A stretch of DNA of 39,671 nucleotides from a virus, in IMG/VR virus record IMGVR_UViG_3300030002_000043, positions 1 through 39,671 of that record. One strand, given 5' to 3'. This document shows, in pieces, positions 14,748 to 23,112 of this stretch. The notes beneath the pieces were generated by a model. It saw nothing but the letters and a program-made list of their open reading frames with translations, did not search any database and was not told the DNA's origin. Position numbers and translations under genes: made by a program. Position 1 is the first letter of the stretch. Each line of letters starts with the position of its first letter.

Positions 14748-17501
14748 TCAGCCACCGATCAACTGTAGAAGGGCGAGGGGGGAGAGTGCGTTGAACAGCT
14801 CAGAACTCTCATCCCAGATGTGTGCTGCCAGAGCAGCCTCGCGCTCCAGCAATGGCATGTACTTCTCCTCCTGAGTATTCACCGTCAGGAGGTTGTGCAC
14901 ATAGACATGCTGGAACGCAGAACCATCACGCCGGATGCGGCCAGCAAGCTGCTCCATCCGGCTTGGGTTGAGAATCGTGTCGATGTTGACGAGGTGGCGG
15001 GAGACCTGAAGGTTCAGGGACTGCTCGATGGCCTTGGTGCCGATCAGCACCTTGCACCTCGGGTCGGTCCAGAAACGCTCCTGTGATGCCGCGCGCTTGG
15101 TCTTGTCCGCCTCCTGCCCCCAGACGGTCACGAAGCCCATACCCTCCTCACGCAGCCGCAGCTGGAGGGCCCTGACGGTGTTCTTCAGGTTGGCGAAGAT
15201 GACGACCTTCTCCCCGTCCTCACTGAGCCCTCCCTCGGTGAGCTGATTGACCACCCAGTCGAGCTTGACGCTGGTCCCGGGGCCGTCCTCTTCCCCGAGT
15301 GCTGCGAGCCCTGCACAGATGGCCGCACCGTAGTGGAGCTTGGCCAGCGCGTTGGGGCGCTTCACCTGCGTGCCCTCCTCGCGGATGATCTTCAGCACGC
15401 CCTTGCGCAGCTCGGTGTACTTGGCCCGCTGTGCCGGGTAGAGGTCGAGCATGACGTCGTTGGGAATGATCGTGGGCAGGTCGACGTCGTCGAGGTCGGC
15501 GGCGGTGCGGCGGAGCACGAGCGGGGCGATCCGGGCCTTGACCGTGCCGAGATCCCGATAGCCGACCACGACCTCCTTGCGTACGTCCTTGCCTGACTTC
15601 CGGTCGTACTCGGTGATGGTGGCCTTGCGCACGTGGCGGTGGATGAAGGAGTCCATGCTGCCGAGCACCCGGCTACCCCCGAGGCCGTCCAGCACGGCGT
15701 GCAGCTCGGGCAGGCGCTTCTGGAGGGGGGTGCCGGTCATGATGACGTAGCGGTCGGTGCCGGGACGCAGGCCCTCGATGCCCCGGGCCCCCATCCGGTC
15801 CAGCACGTAGGAGGTCTCGGTGGTGGGGTTGCGGAGGGCGTCGATGTCGTCGGTGAGGAAGAGGGACAGGTCGAAGTTCTCCAGCAGCTGGTAGTCGTTG
15901 CGGAGCATCTCCGGCCCGATCAGGAGCACCTGCCACGGCTGGAGGTAGAACTGGGTGCGCTGCTTGCGAGTGCCCTCGGAGACGAGGACGTTCAGGCTGG
16001 GCATCATCCGGAGCAGCTCGGTGCGCCACTGGTGGAGGGCCGGGGAGCGGGGGACGATGATGACCCTGCCCTTGCCGCCGTGGGCGTCGGAGCGGTCACG
16101 GAAGAGGGACAGCTCACCTGTCTCCACCAGCATGGCGATCAGTCCGCCAGCCTCGGTGGTCTTACCACTGTTGTGGGTCACGATGAAATCGTCGGTGATG
16201 TAGAGGTGACTCTCGGAAGCGACCCTGATGCAACGGACCTCCTGCTCTCCCTGAGGCGTGATGGAGACGATGCCCCGGGTGGGCTCGTACTTGGTTGCCG
16301 GGGTGTGGCGTGCTGCCTTCCGGGCCAACCGGAAGGGGTTGATCGTGGACGGCAGAGCAATGTGGAAGCGATGGAACAGCTGACCCGTCCGGACCTCACC
16401 CTTGTAGGTGAACGTCGGGATCTTCTCAGTCCGGCTGAAGGTTCCACCCAGCGAGTTGACCAAGAAGGCCATGTCGTCGGCCAGCCCGGGAGAGACGGTT
16501 CCCCACTCGACGGTCGACTCCCCATAAGCCGCGCCATCGGTGTCCAGCAGTCCCTGCATGAGGGCGATGCGGTTGGCTGCTGAGGTGAGTAGATACTCCC
16601 AAGGCACCCGCTTGGATTCGGCGGAGGACAAGGTCAGCCGATTGCTGAGAAGAGGCTTCAGACCACGAAGCCGGAAGTCCGCGCTGTACTCAACTCCCTT
16701 GGCGCTGACCAGTATCGGCGTGACTCCATCAGGAAGCGTGAGGTTCTCGACGATCTCCTTGTCGGTGCTAAGCATGATCGAGCCACCGTCGTAGCCATCC
16801 CCGAGCAGGACGCCAACTGTGTATGGATCCAGCTCCAGTGGTTCCCCTCCCGTCAACTCGACCGGCACAGTCAGAGGGATGTACCAGCGGTGGTTGCCGT
16901 TGGAGTAGTCGAGCCCAGCGTCGAGAAGTTCCTGCGTGGTCTTGACCAGCGGAGAACGCCCGTGATGCTTGCGATCAGGAGTGGTGACCTGCCACAGGTG
17001 GGTGTCGGCAGCCTCCGTCACGGACCCGTCGGTGAAGGTGATCTCATACACGGGTCGGACGCCCTGAGGAATGATCTCCTCGACAGTGGTCCAGCCTCCG
17101 GTGGTGGGGTCGACAACCTTGTCACCTGCGCTCAGGTCACGCAGGCGTTCGTAACCGGTAGGAGTGAGCACGCTGGCATTCAGCGGCTGAGGGCCCATGG
17201 TGTCCGCCAGCAGTGCATGTTTCTTGAAATAGAGCCACGCCACACCGATGTGCTGGTGCCTGCGGAAGTGGATCCCACAGTCCCGGCAGCCGGGCTTGGG
17301 CCGGTCGTAGACGGTGTGGGTCTTGACCTCGCCGTCGGTGTCGCGGATCTCCTCGACCCACCCACGTGCGTGGATGCGGCACAGGTCGTAGTTCCACACC
17401 TTCAGGGGTGGGAGCTTCCAGTTCGCGGACTGGTGGATCCTCCACGCGAGCTGCTCACGGCGAGCATCGGTGAAGTTGCGGACGTCAAAGTTCAGTGGCA
17501 A
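14748..17501 (-). CDS. SNF2/DEAD-like superfamily 2 helicase, intein-containing
   Basis: 917 residues before splicing, about 576 after. TTG at 17501 has AGGAGG 8 bases upstream and an in-frame TAG shortly before, so it is the best start. The N-terminus holds a Cys/His cluster (CRDCGIHFRRHQH). Walker A is ADTMG plus SGKTTEAGG, interrupted by an intein after G103. Later motifs are LFLTDDID (Walker B-like), IMTGTPLQ (motif III) and NPSRMEQLAGRIRRDG (motif VI), with VLIGTKAIEQSLNLQ (motif V). It is an ATP-driven DNA translocase likely involved in replication or recombination. Without splicing the ATPase should be inactive. Confidence 0.93.
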   Translation of the reverse strand: MPLNFDVRNFTDARREQLAWRIHQSANWKLPPLKVWNYDLCRIHARGWVEEIRDTDGEVKTHTVYDRPKPGCRDCGIHFRRHQHIGVAWLYFKKHALLADTMGPQPLNASVLTPTGYERLRDLSAGDKVVDPTTGGWTTVEEIIPQGVRPVYEITFTDGSVTEAADTHLWQVTTPDRKHHGRSPLVKTTQELLDAGLDYSNGNHRWYIPLTVPVELTGGEPLELDPYTVGVLLGDGYDGGSIMLSTDKEIVENLTLPDGVTPILVSAKGVEYSADFRLRGLKPLLSNRLTLSSAESKRVPWEYLLTSAANRIALMQGLLDTDGAAYGESTVEWGTVSPGLADDMAFLVNSLGGTFSRTEKIPTFTYKGEVRTGQLFHRFHIALPSTINPFRLARKAARHTPATKYEPTRGIVSITPQGEQEVRCIRVASESHLYITDDFIVTHNSGKTTEAGGLIAMLVETGELSLFRDRSDAHGGKGRVIIVPRSPALHQWRTELLRMMPSLNVLVSEGTRKQRTQFYLQPWQVLLIGPEMLRNDYQLLENFDLSLFLTDDIDALRNPTTETSYVLDRMGARGIEGLRPGTDRYVIMTGTPLQKRLPELHAVLDGLGGSRVLGSMDSFIHRHVRKATITEYDRKSGKDVRKEVVVGYRDLGTVKARIAPLVLRRTAADLDDVDLPTIIPNDVMLDLYPAQRAKYTELRKGVLKIIREEGTQVKRPNALAKLHYGAAICAGLAALGEEDGPGTSVKLDWVVNQLTEGGLSEDGEKVVIFANLKNTVRALQLRLREEGMGFVTVWGQEADKTKRAASQERFWTDPRCKVLIGTKAIEQSLNLQVSRHLVNIDTILNPSRMEQLAGRIRRDGSAFQHVYVHNLLTVNTQEEKYMPLLEREAALAAHIWDESSELFNALSPLALLQLIGG
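16170..17192 (-). mobile_element. Class 3 intein with LAGLIDADG homing endonuclease in the helicase Walker A motif
   Basis: 341 residues, P104 to N444. The N-terminal residue is Pro, not Cys or Ser. Block B has H168 and W170 (DTHLWQV), block F has C424 (EVRCIRV), block G ends T442-H443-N444 and the first C-extein residue is S445. This W-C-T set with a non-nucleophilic first residue defines class 3 inteins. Two endonuclease motifs are visible: YTVGVLLGDGY (about 228) and ALMQGLLDTDGAAY (about 313). It interrupts the Walker A loop, so splicing restores ATP binding. Confidence 0.92.
17219..17230. promoter_or_regulatory. Dispersed palindrome GTTTCTTGAAAT (intragenic)
   Basis: An exact TTTCNNGAAA copy inside the helicase gene, just before the intein insertion point, coding Y-F-K-K-H. 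Confidence 0.55.
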
Positions 17502-17521
17502 GGGGTGATCCTCCTAACCCC

Positions 17522-17683
17522 TTATACGCCGCTGAACTCCAACTCTTCAGCTCTGGCCTCCGCTGATACCTGCTGTGCACTCCCGGCTGTGGCCATCTCA
17601 ATGGCGTACGAGGGGTCCGAGAGGAAAGCTGAAACAGCAGCAGCCCACACGGGGCGAAGGCGTTCGAGCAAGGACTCTGGCAC
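17522..17683 (-). CDS. Small hypothetical protein, possibly from a leaderless mRNA
   Basis: 53 residues from GTG at 17683, ending at TAA (17522-17524), 20 bases before the helicase start. The product is helical (PESLLERLRPVWAAAVSAFL, then an Ala/Glu-rich end) and not recognised. There is no ribosome binding site, but TACAAT lies 7 bases before the GTG, the spacing expected for a leaderless start. It is the first gene after the tail module, so its promoter may serve the whole replication operon. Competing frames here give a low-quality Cys/Ser/Pro-rich product that does not look real. Confidence 0.5.
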   Translation of the reverse strand: MPESLLERLRPVWAAAVSAFLSDPSYAIEMATAGSAQQVSAEARAEELEFSGV

Positions 17684-17690
17684 GGAAGGG

Positions 17691-17705
17691 ATTGTATCAA
17701 GAAAC
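17691..17705 (-). promoter_or_regulatory. Candidate promoter -10 overlapped by a near copy of the palindrome
   Basis: On the minus strand, GTTTCTTGATAC (17694-17705) is followed by AAT, so TACAAT (17691-17696), a good -10, overlaps the end of the site. A binding protein here would block the promoter. No clear -35 was seen. The 76-base gap before the tail gene stop also holds a small ACCTA/TAGGT hairpin. Confidence 0.4.
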
Positions 17706-17759
17706 CTACTACCTAGCGTCGTAGGTCACCCTCGGCGTGTCGAAGCTCAGGACACCCAG

Positions 17760-19526
17760 TCAGCCGGGGCCCTCGTTGATCACAGGGCCAGCCTCAGTGG
17801 TGACGGCTCCGAGGAACATCCATTCCAGCTGGTACCACGACACAGGCGGGGGCACGATCCGGGTGGCAAGGTGCATGACCGCCCGCGCTCCTCCGGTCTT
17901 GGTGTCGCTGTAGACGAAGAACGCCACGTGGTCGAAGGGGATTTCATCAGCCCACGTCAATGCCTGCTCGGGGTTGTGGGTGTCCGAGAGGTCCCCTGTG
18001 GCCGGAGAGTTGAGGGGGTCGGTGAAGGTCACGGTGGACAGCACCCCACCAAAGCCCGCACCCGGCAGGGTGCCTCCGAGGGTCCAGAGGGGTGAGTACT
18101 CCAGATGGAGGGTGACAGGCTCATGACCGGGCAGACCCTCATCACTGTAGGACCAGTCATGAAAGTTCCATGTGGCTGACGGCGCTGGAGTGTTGTTGAA
18201 GTCGAGGTAGTGGGGATCCAGCAGGTAGGACTGGAAGATGGAGTCGACCCCTTCGCTGAAGGTCACCTGTGTGGAGCTGTAGTGGATGCCTTCGATCAGA
18301 CCTACGGAGGCGAACTCTTCCGGGGTCAACTGGGTGGGAAGCTCAATGGTGGACTCGTCGAAATCCACAGTGGCCACCGTCAGCCGGGCGTAGGAAGACG
18401 TGAGCACAGGTCCGTCAAGACCTTCAGGTGGGTTCCTGAGCTGGCCAAACCCCCACGCTGCCTTGTACTCCGACTGGGTGGTGCCGTCGTTGAAGTAGAA
18501 GTAGTTCCGGTGATCCCATCTGGGGACTTCCACTGATGCCACGACCGACGGTCCTACACCATGAGGGGAATCAGGAAGGGCCTTGTAGGTCAGACCGGTA
18601 TCGTCACTGAGGTTGACGGGGGTGTTGAGGGGATCCCCTGCGGCGTAGGTGAGGATCTGCCCTCCACCCTGAAGAGTGTCCACGATGGCAATGGTCGCCG
18701 GTTCGGCGACCTCCTTCGCGTCAGGCCAGCCATGCCAGTCGGGTTCGGTGACCTCCGTCTGCGGCGGCATGGCAATGACCACACCATCGTTCTCCTGCCT
18801 GCCGGTGGTCACGACAATCGTCCCACCGAAGGCGGCGGGAGCGGTGGGGACGACGTTGCCGGTGTCGATGCAGTATCCGCAGGAGCTGGCTGCACGCCAG
18901 TCCACATAGTCGATGTCGATGGAGCCGTCGGTGACCTCGACCCGGGCGATGAACGGGGAAGCCATCATGGCCAGATGGGTCAGCTGAGCCACCGGAACGG
19001 CCACACAGACGTCGATCCATGCGTCGGGGGAGTTGATCACCCGGGTACCTGCGGGGGTCAGCGTGATGTCAGCACCAGTCCCGGTCCACGTCCACAGGGT
19101 GTCCACCCCGACGCCGAACGACAGCGTCCCGACACCCCGGACCCGGAACAGCCAGTGGCTGCGGTCCATGACAGGAGAGGTGCTGAAGAGCTTGTAGTAC
19201 TTCGCCTGTGCGGCGCACCACAGGTCCTCACCACTCACCAAGGACAGGTAGTTGTTGCCGTCGGCGCTATTGATGTCCCCCACGTACGTCGAGGCGTCGA
19301 ACAGGGTGCGGGACTCCCCCGGGTAGAAGCCTTCACCGGCAGGCGGGAGGAAGGTGTCCCCCACGTCCCCATAGTTCGCGCAGGCCGTCGCGTACCCACC
19401 TGACCAGTTCTGGTTCCAGTCGGCGTCGAAGTTGCCGGGGTCCCACGAGAAGTCGGGCTGGGAGAACTGCTCCTCCCCTTGATGCATGTACCGCACGGAG
19501 AGCCAGTATTTCTTGGACAGGGGCAT
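17760..19526 (-). CDS. Minor tail protein
   Basis: 588 residues. It is a beta-rich protein with many Trp, Thr and Gly residues. A segment with SSCGYCIDTG and several immunoglobulin- or carbohydrate-binding-like strands fits a tail tip or fibre-associated protein. I cannot name a specific domain. The ATG at 19526 shares a base with the preceding stop (TAATG), so it is coupled to the Gp37-like tail gene. It is the last gene of the structural operon, followed by a gap with a hairpin and a new promoter. Host binding is a reasonable guess from position and composition. Confidence 0.72.
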   Translation of the reverse strand: MPLSKKYWLSVRYMHQGEEQFSQPDFSWDPGNFDADWNQNWSGGYATACANYGDVGDTFLPPAGEGFYPGESRTLFDASTYVGDINSADGNNYLSLVSGEDLWCAAQAKYYKLFSTSPVMDRSHWLFRVRGVGTLSFGVGVDTLWTWTGTGADITLTPAGTRVINSPDAWIDVCVAVPVAQLTHLAMMASPFIARVEVTDGSIDIDYVDWRAASSCGYCIDTGNVVPTAPAAFGGTIVVTTGRQENDGVVIAMPPQTEVTEPDWHGWPDAKEVAEPATIAIVDTLQGGGQILTYAAGDPLNTPVNLSDDTGLTYKALPDSPHGVGPSVVASVEVPRWDHRNYFYFNDGTTQSEYKAAWGFGQLRNPPEGLDGPVLTSSYARLTVATVDFDESTIELPTQLTPEEFASVGLIEGIHYSSTQVTFSEGVDSIFQSYLLDPHYLDFNNTPAPSATWNFHDWSYSDEGLPGHEPVTLHLEYSPLWTLGGTLPGAGFGGVLSTVTFTDPLNSPATGDLSDTHNPEQALTWADEIPFDHVAFFVYSDTKTGGARAVMHLATRIVPPPVSWYQLEWMFLGAVTTEAGPVINEGPG

Positions 19527-22288
19527 TACGCGTCCGCCTCGTCTTCAGGGTCCACCACAGCGACCGCTTCATCGAACACCGTGGGATCGAGGATCTTCAC
19601 GGTCCAGCCTTCCCTCTTCCAGTCCACACCCCGCTGCAAGAACCGGGTGAACTGGCGCACCCCGAGGGTGCCTGCGCCGTCGATCTCCATGTACTTGTGC
19701 ATCCCGAGGGTCACCGCCTCCGACATGGGCCACGGCTTGTACTTCACGCCGACCTCGGTGACCGGGTCGTCCATGAGGAAGATCTCCTCGTTGGGTAGCA
19801 GGTTGCCAATGGAGCCGGAGGAGCTGGAGGAGCCAGCCGTGCTGGAGATCTTCTGGGTCTTGCGGCGCACCAGTGAGACGAGCGTCTCAAGGGTCAGCTC
19901 CACCTCGTAGTTGCCGTCTGAACCCTGCTGGACCGTGATCGCATTGATCTGCAAGCTGACCGGGGTGTCCGTGCCGGACACCTTGACGTAGATCCAGTCG
20001 CCTACCTCGTAGTCGACGAACACCCGGTTGTAGGGCACATCGTCGTCGGTGAGGTAGTAGGGGGCCACTGAGAGGGTCCACGCGACCAGCTGGTCGGAGT
20101 ACCACGTGAGCTGCTCCTGAGCCTGTGTGTCCCTGCTGGAAGCCGTCCCAGCCCTACCTGCTGCGACGTAGCGCTCCCGCATCCCGTGCTTGATGATCGA
20201 GTCCCCGTCGAACTTGGTGGACATGACCCCGTAGTCGTCCCGGGCCACCACGAAGTTGCCGATGTCGGAGCGGTCGTAGGAGATCTCTTGGAGCTGGGTC
20301 AAGGTCGGGTAGAAGATGACCTCGGTCAAGTCCTTTCCAAAAAAGAGTCCAGTCTCGTTGGTGGCTGCCCGGCTGTACCGCACGTCGATCTTGCGGTCGG
20401 GGCGGACGATGAAGTCGCACTTGGTGGCCGCGCAGTGGGACATCAACAGCTCCAGCATGTTGACGCCGTTCTCCTGCTGAAGCTCGAAGCCCTCATCCAG
20501 CCAGTAGTTGCCTGCCGCGTCGTAGTAGCGGGTGAACAGGGGCAGCAGCTGGCGCTGGAGGGAGGTCTCAGGGGTTCGCTGGACACAGGACGCCCAGATG
20601 GTCAGCCACTGCCACAGACGGGCCTGTACGAAGCTCCAGTAGGGCGAGGTGGACTCCGGGTAGGACGGAGGCAGGACCATGCTCCACGTGAGTGCGTGGG
20701 CGAGCCCGGGGCCGGAGATCGTGACGATGCGGGACAGGTCTGTGGAGATCGGCTTGTCGACGCTGACGGTGTTGAGCCACGCCATGCGGAGGTAGCCACC
20801 CTCCCATGCCTCCCAGATGAACTCCCGGGTGGCCACGAACTCGGGGGTCAGGTCCGTCTCGACGTCCTCCTTCCAGTAGGGGGCGTCGAAGTTGAGGATC
20901 AGCTTGCCTGCGCCCACGTCGCTCAGCTCACCTGTGGCACTGAGCGAGATGTAGGGGACGGATGCCGACAGGATCTCACCGTCGTGGGTTACGGCCACCA
21001 GACGCAGTGCGGTGCCCACAGGGGGCTGTTCCACGACAGCCTGAGCCAGCGTGACCGACAGGCCGTTGCTCTGGTAGGTGATGGCTCCATCGACCGGATC
21101 GGTGACGGAGCCGATCATGACGAGCACGCTGGGCCCGAGCAGCTTCCGCTCCCAGCCTGCCAGCCAGTGGTTGGTGTTGACCGTGAACGTCGTCACGTAG
21201 TGGGCCACGTCGTAGCGGTTGATGAGGGGGTCGATGACCCGGGGGTCGGCGACCGCCGCGACGAGCGTGGGGCCATCGACCGAGGAAATGAGGTAGGCCT
21301 CCTTGGGTGCCTGCGTCACGATGAGCCGGACGTCGGAGGTGTAGACATTGGTGATCAGCGTGTAGGTGTCCGCGTTGGGGACCAGCGTCCGGGAGTCGAG
21401 GTGGTACAGCACAGGGGTGTTGCGGGTCGCATCCTCGACCACGTCGTCCATGTAGACGTAGACGAAGTCGGCGAAGTCGTCAGACGCTATTTTCAGAATC
21501 AAGGTCCATGGGGTGTCGTTCTGGTGGCTGCTCAGCACGTAGCGTCGCAGGTAGATCGGATCGCCCAAGGTCTTGAAGGTCACGCCCACCGAGAACTGGG
21601 TGGCGTACCTCTCGTAGCGCCGACCGTCGGTGGACCACCAGAGCTGGTCGGACAGTTCCTGCCCGGAGGTGACCGGGGTGCTGTCGATCAGGGAGATCTG
21701 GATGGTCCGGTTGGCGTCGGTGCGGTTGTAGACCCGGAAGCTGAGTGGCTTGCCGCTCTGCGGGGCGGTCATACCGAAGGAGACCGAAGCGGGGGTGGGA
21801 TGTGCAGTGCCTCCGAGGTTCTGGATCTGGAGGTCGCGCTCCAGCTCCCCATACAGGTGGAGGGCCTTGACGTGGGCAGCCGTGGAGAACTTGAACCGGA
21901 TGCCGGTGACGTTGGTCTGGGCGGTGGCCAGCACGTGGGGGGTCCGGTATGTGGTGGCGTCCTGAAGCGTGGCGGCGTCCTCGATGGTCTTCCACTCGGA
22001 GGCGTGCACGGGGGTCGCGACCGTGGTCACCTGAATCTTGGGAGCAGGACCCGAGGAGACCTCCAGCAGGTAGCCGGTGAAGGTGTTGAAGGGGGCGATC
22101 ACGTAGATGTACCCGTTGGCCACGACCGGGGCGTAGTAGGAGCCCGAGACCTCCTTGTTGAGGTTGCCCTTCTCGGTGGTCGTGAAGTTGTCCCACGTGG
22201 TCTTGTACCCCACACCGATCTTGACGATCCGGCTGTCGAGATGCCACGCCAGCCGGTTCAGAGCTGGGATGGCGAATGCTGTGGCCAT
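19526..22288 (-). CDS. Large minor tail protein (ReqiPepy6 Gp37-like)
   Basis: 920 residues from ATG at 22288, overlapping the previous stop as TGATG; the longer frame upstream is read-through of the neighbour. The C-terminal third, with HCAATKCDFIVRPDRKIDVR, and ISYDRSDIGNFVVARDDYGV with a following EQLTWYSDQLVAWTL, resembles the siphovirus Gp37-like tail family. The N-terminal half is beta-rich with jellyroll-like segments (FRVYNRTDANRTIQISLID). It probably forms part of the tail tip or baseplate hub. Position after the distal tail protein matches actinophage tail gene order. Confidence 0.78.
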   Translation of the reverse strand: MATAFAIPALNRLAWHLDSRIVKIGVGYKTTWDNFTTTEKGNLNKEVSGSYYAPVVANGYIYVIAPFNTFTGYLLEVSSGPAPKIQVTTVATPVHASEWKTIEDAATLQDATTYRTPHVLATAQTNVTGIRFKFSTAAHVKALHLYGELERDLQIQNLGGTAHPTPASVSFGMTAPQSGKPLSFRVYNRTDANRTIQISLIDSTPVTSGQELSDQLWWSTDGRRYERYATQFSVGVTFKTLGDPIYLRRYVLSSHQNDTPWTLILKIASDDFADFVYVYMDDVVEDATRNTPVLYHLDSRTLVPNADTYTLITNVYTSDVRLIVTQAPKEAYLISSVDGPTLVAAVADPRVIDPLINRYDVAHYVTTFTVNTNHWLAGWERKLLGPSVLVMIGSVTDPVDGAITYQSNGLSVTLAQAVVEQPPVGTALRLVAVTHDGEILSASVPYISLSATGELSDVGAGKLILNFDAPYWKEDVETDLTPEFVATREFIWEAWEGGYLRMAWLNTVSVDKPISTDLSRIVTISGPGLAHALTWSMVLPPSYPESTSPYWSFVQARLWQWLTIWASCVQRTPETSLQRQLLPLFTRYYDAAGNYWLDEGFELQQENGVNMLELLMSHCAATKCDFIVRPDRKIDVRYSRAATNETGLFFGKDLTEVIFYPTLTQLQEISYDRSDIGNFVVARDDYGVMSTKFDGDSIIKHGMRERYVAAGRAGTASSRDTQAQEQLTWYSDQLVAWTLSVAPYYLTDDDVPYNRVFVDYEVGDWIYVKVSGTDTPVSLQINAITVQQGSDGNYEVELTLETLVSLVRRKTQKISSTAGSSSSSGSIGNLLPNEEIFLMDDPVTEVGVKYKPWPMSEAVTLGMHKYMEIDGAGTLGVRQFTRFLQRGVDWKREGWTVKILDPTVFDEAVAVVDPEDEADA

Positions 22289-23112
22289 CAGATGTAGGCA
22301 GGCTGGTAGAGGATGGTCAACCCGCCACCGGAGGCAGCCGTGAACTCGAACTGGTTGACCCCGAGGGCGAGATCCATCCACCACAAGGGCCCAGTGCTCT
22401 GCACGGAGGAGTTGTAGAGCTTGCCTGCCATGACGGCCCGGTTGGCTCCGATGTTCAGCTCAGCGTCATCCTCCGCCAGCGTGGCGTTGAAGGTGAGCTG
22501 GGTGCCGGTGGTCAGGTTCTTCAGGACAGGGGTGGTGCTGGGGCCGTGGAAGGTCACCCGGAACTTCTCGGGGCTGAACTCATCACCGGGCACGTCGAGG
22601 GAGAAGAAGGTGTGCACCGGATCTGTGGAGGATGCCACCTCTGCGCCGACGCCGACCCCGTAGTAGAACGGGTCGGCCAAGAAGACGTCGATGACCATCG
22701 CGGAGTGCATGGAACCCTGAAACGAGGGGTCGATGGCTCCCAGCACCTGTCCCTTGGCCTTGACCACGTGCTGGCCTTCGAGGTCGGTCCAGCGCCGGGT
22801 CAGCTCGAACTGCCTCCCGGGCGTGTAGAAGAGCTTCAGGAGCATCCTCAGGTTCGAGAGGAACTGGGGGGAGGACGGAGCGTTCACCTGTGACGGGTCG
22901 GAACCCTGCACCCACATGGCCAGCGGGACGGTGCGGGAGTCCGCGACCTTGGGCCGGAACGCACGCCCGGGTCGGAACGCCTGCGCCTGATCGTCCCCTC
23001 GCAGGGGCGGGGTGGAGAAGCGGCCCGCCAAGGAGGAGATGTTGTAGGCGTAGGTGTTCAGGGGAACACCATCGACCTCCCAGTAGTCGTCTGTCGTCAG
23101 CTCGATGGTCAC
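22288..23112 (-). CDS. Distal tail protein (Dit-like)
   Basis: 274 residues from GTG at 23112, overlapping the tape measure stop as GTGA. It has the profile of phage Dit proteins: a beta-rich N-terminal ring part (GRFSTPPLRGDDQAQAFRPG, SRTVPLAMWVQG) with an FLADPFYYG strand and a C-terminal galectin-like part. Dit forms a ring connecting the tail tube to the tip. The position right after the tape measure is the standard one. The sequence does not allow distinction between a Dit and another minor tail family protein with certainty. Confidence 0.8.
   Translation of the reverse strand: MTIELTTDDYWEVDGVPLNTYAYNISSLAGRFSTPPLRGDDQAQAFRPGRAFRPKVADSRTVPLAMWVQGSDPSQVNAPSSPQFLSNLRMLLKLFYTPGRQFELTRRWTDLEGQHVVKAKGQVLGAIDPSFQGSMHSAMVIDVFLADPFYYGVGVGAEVASSTDPVHTFFSLDVPGDEFSPEKFRVTFHGPSTTPVLKNLTTGTQLTFNATLAEDDAELNIGANRAVMAGKLYNSSVQSTGPLWWMDLALGVNQFEFTAASGGGLTILYQPAYI

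Noticed and set aside
17684-17759. Rho-independent terminator after the last tail gene
   Set aside because: Only short hairpins without a U-tract are present. No intrinsic terminator could be confirmed anywhere in the window.
22289-22384. N-terminal extension of the Gp37-like tail gene to 22384
   Set aside because: It reads through the end of the distal tail gene in another frame. ATG at 22288 forms the TGATG overlap.
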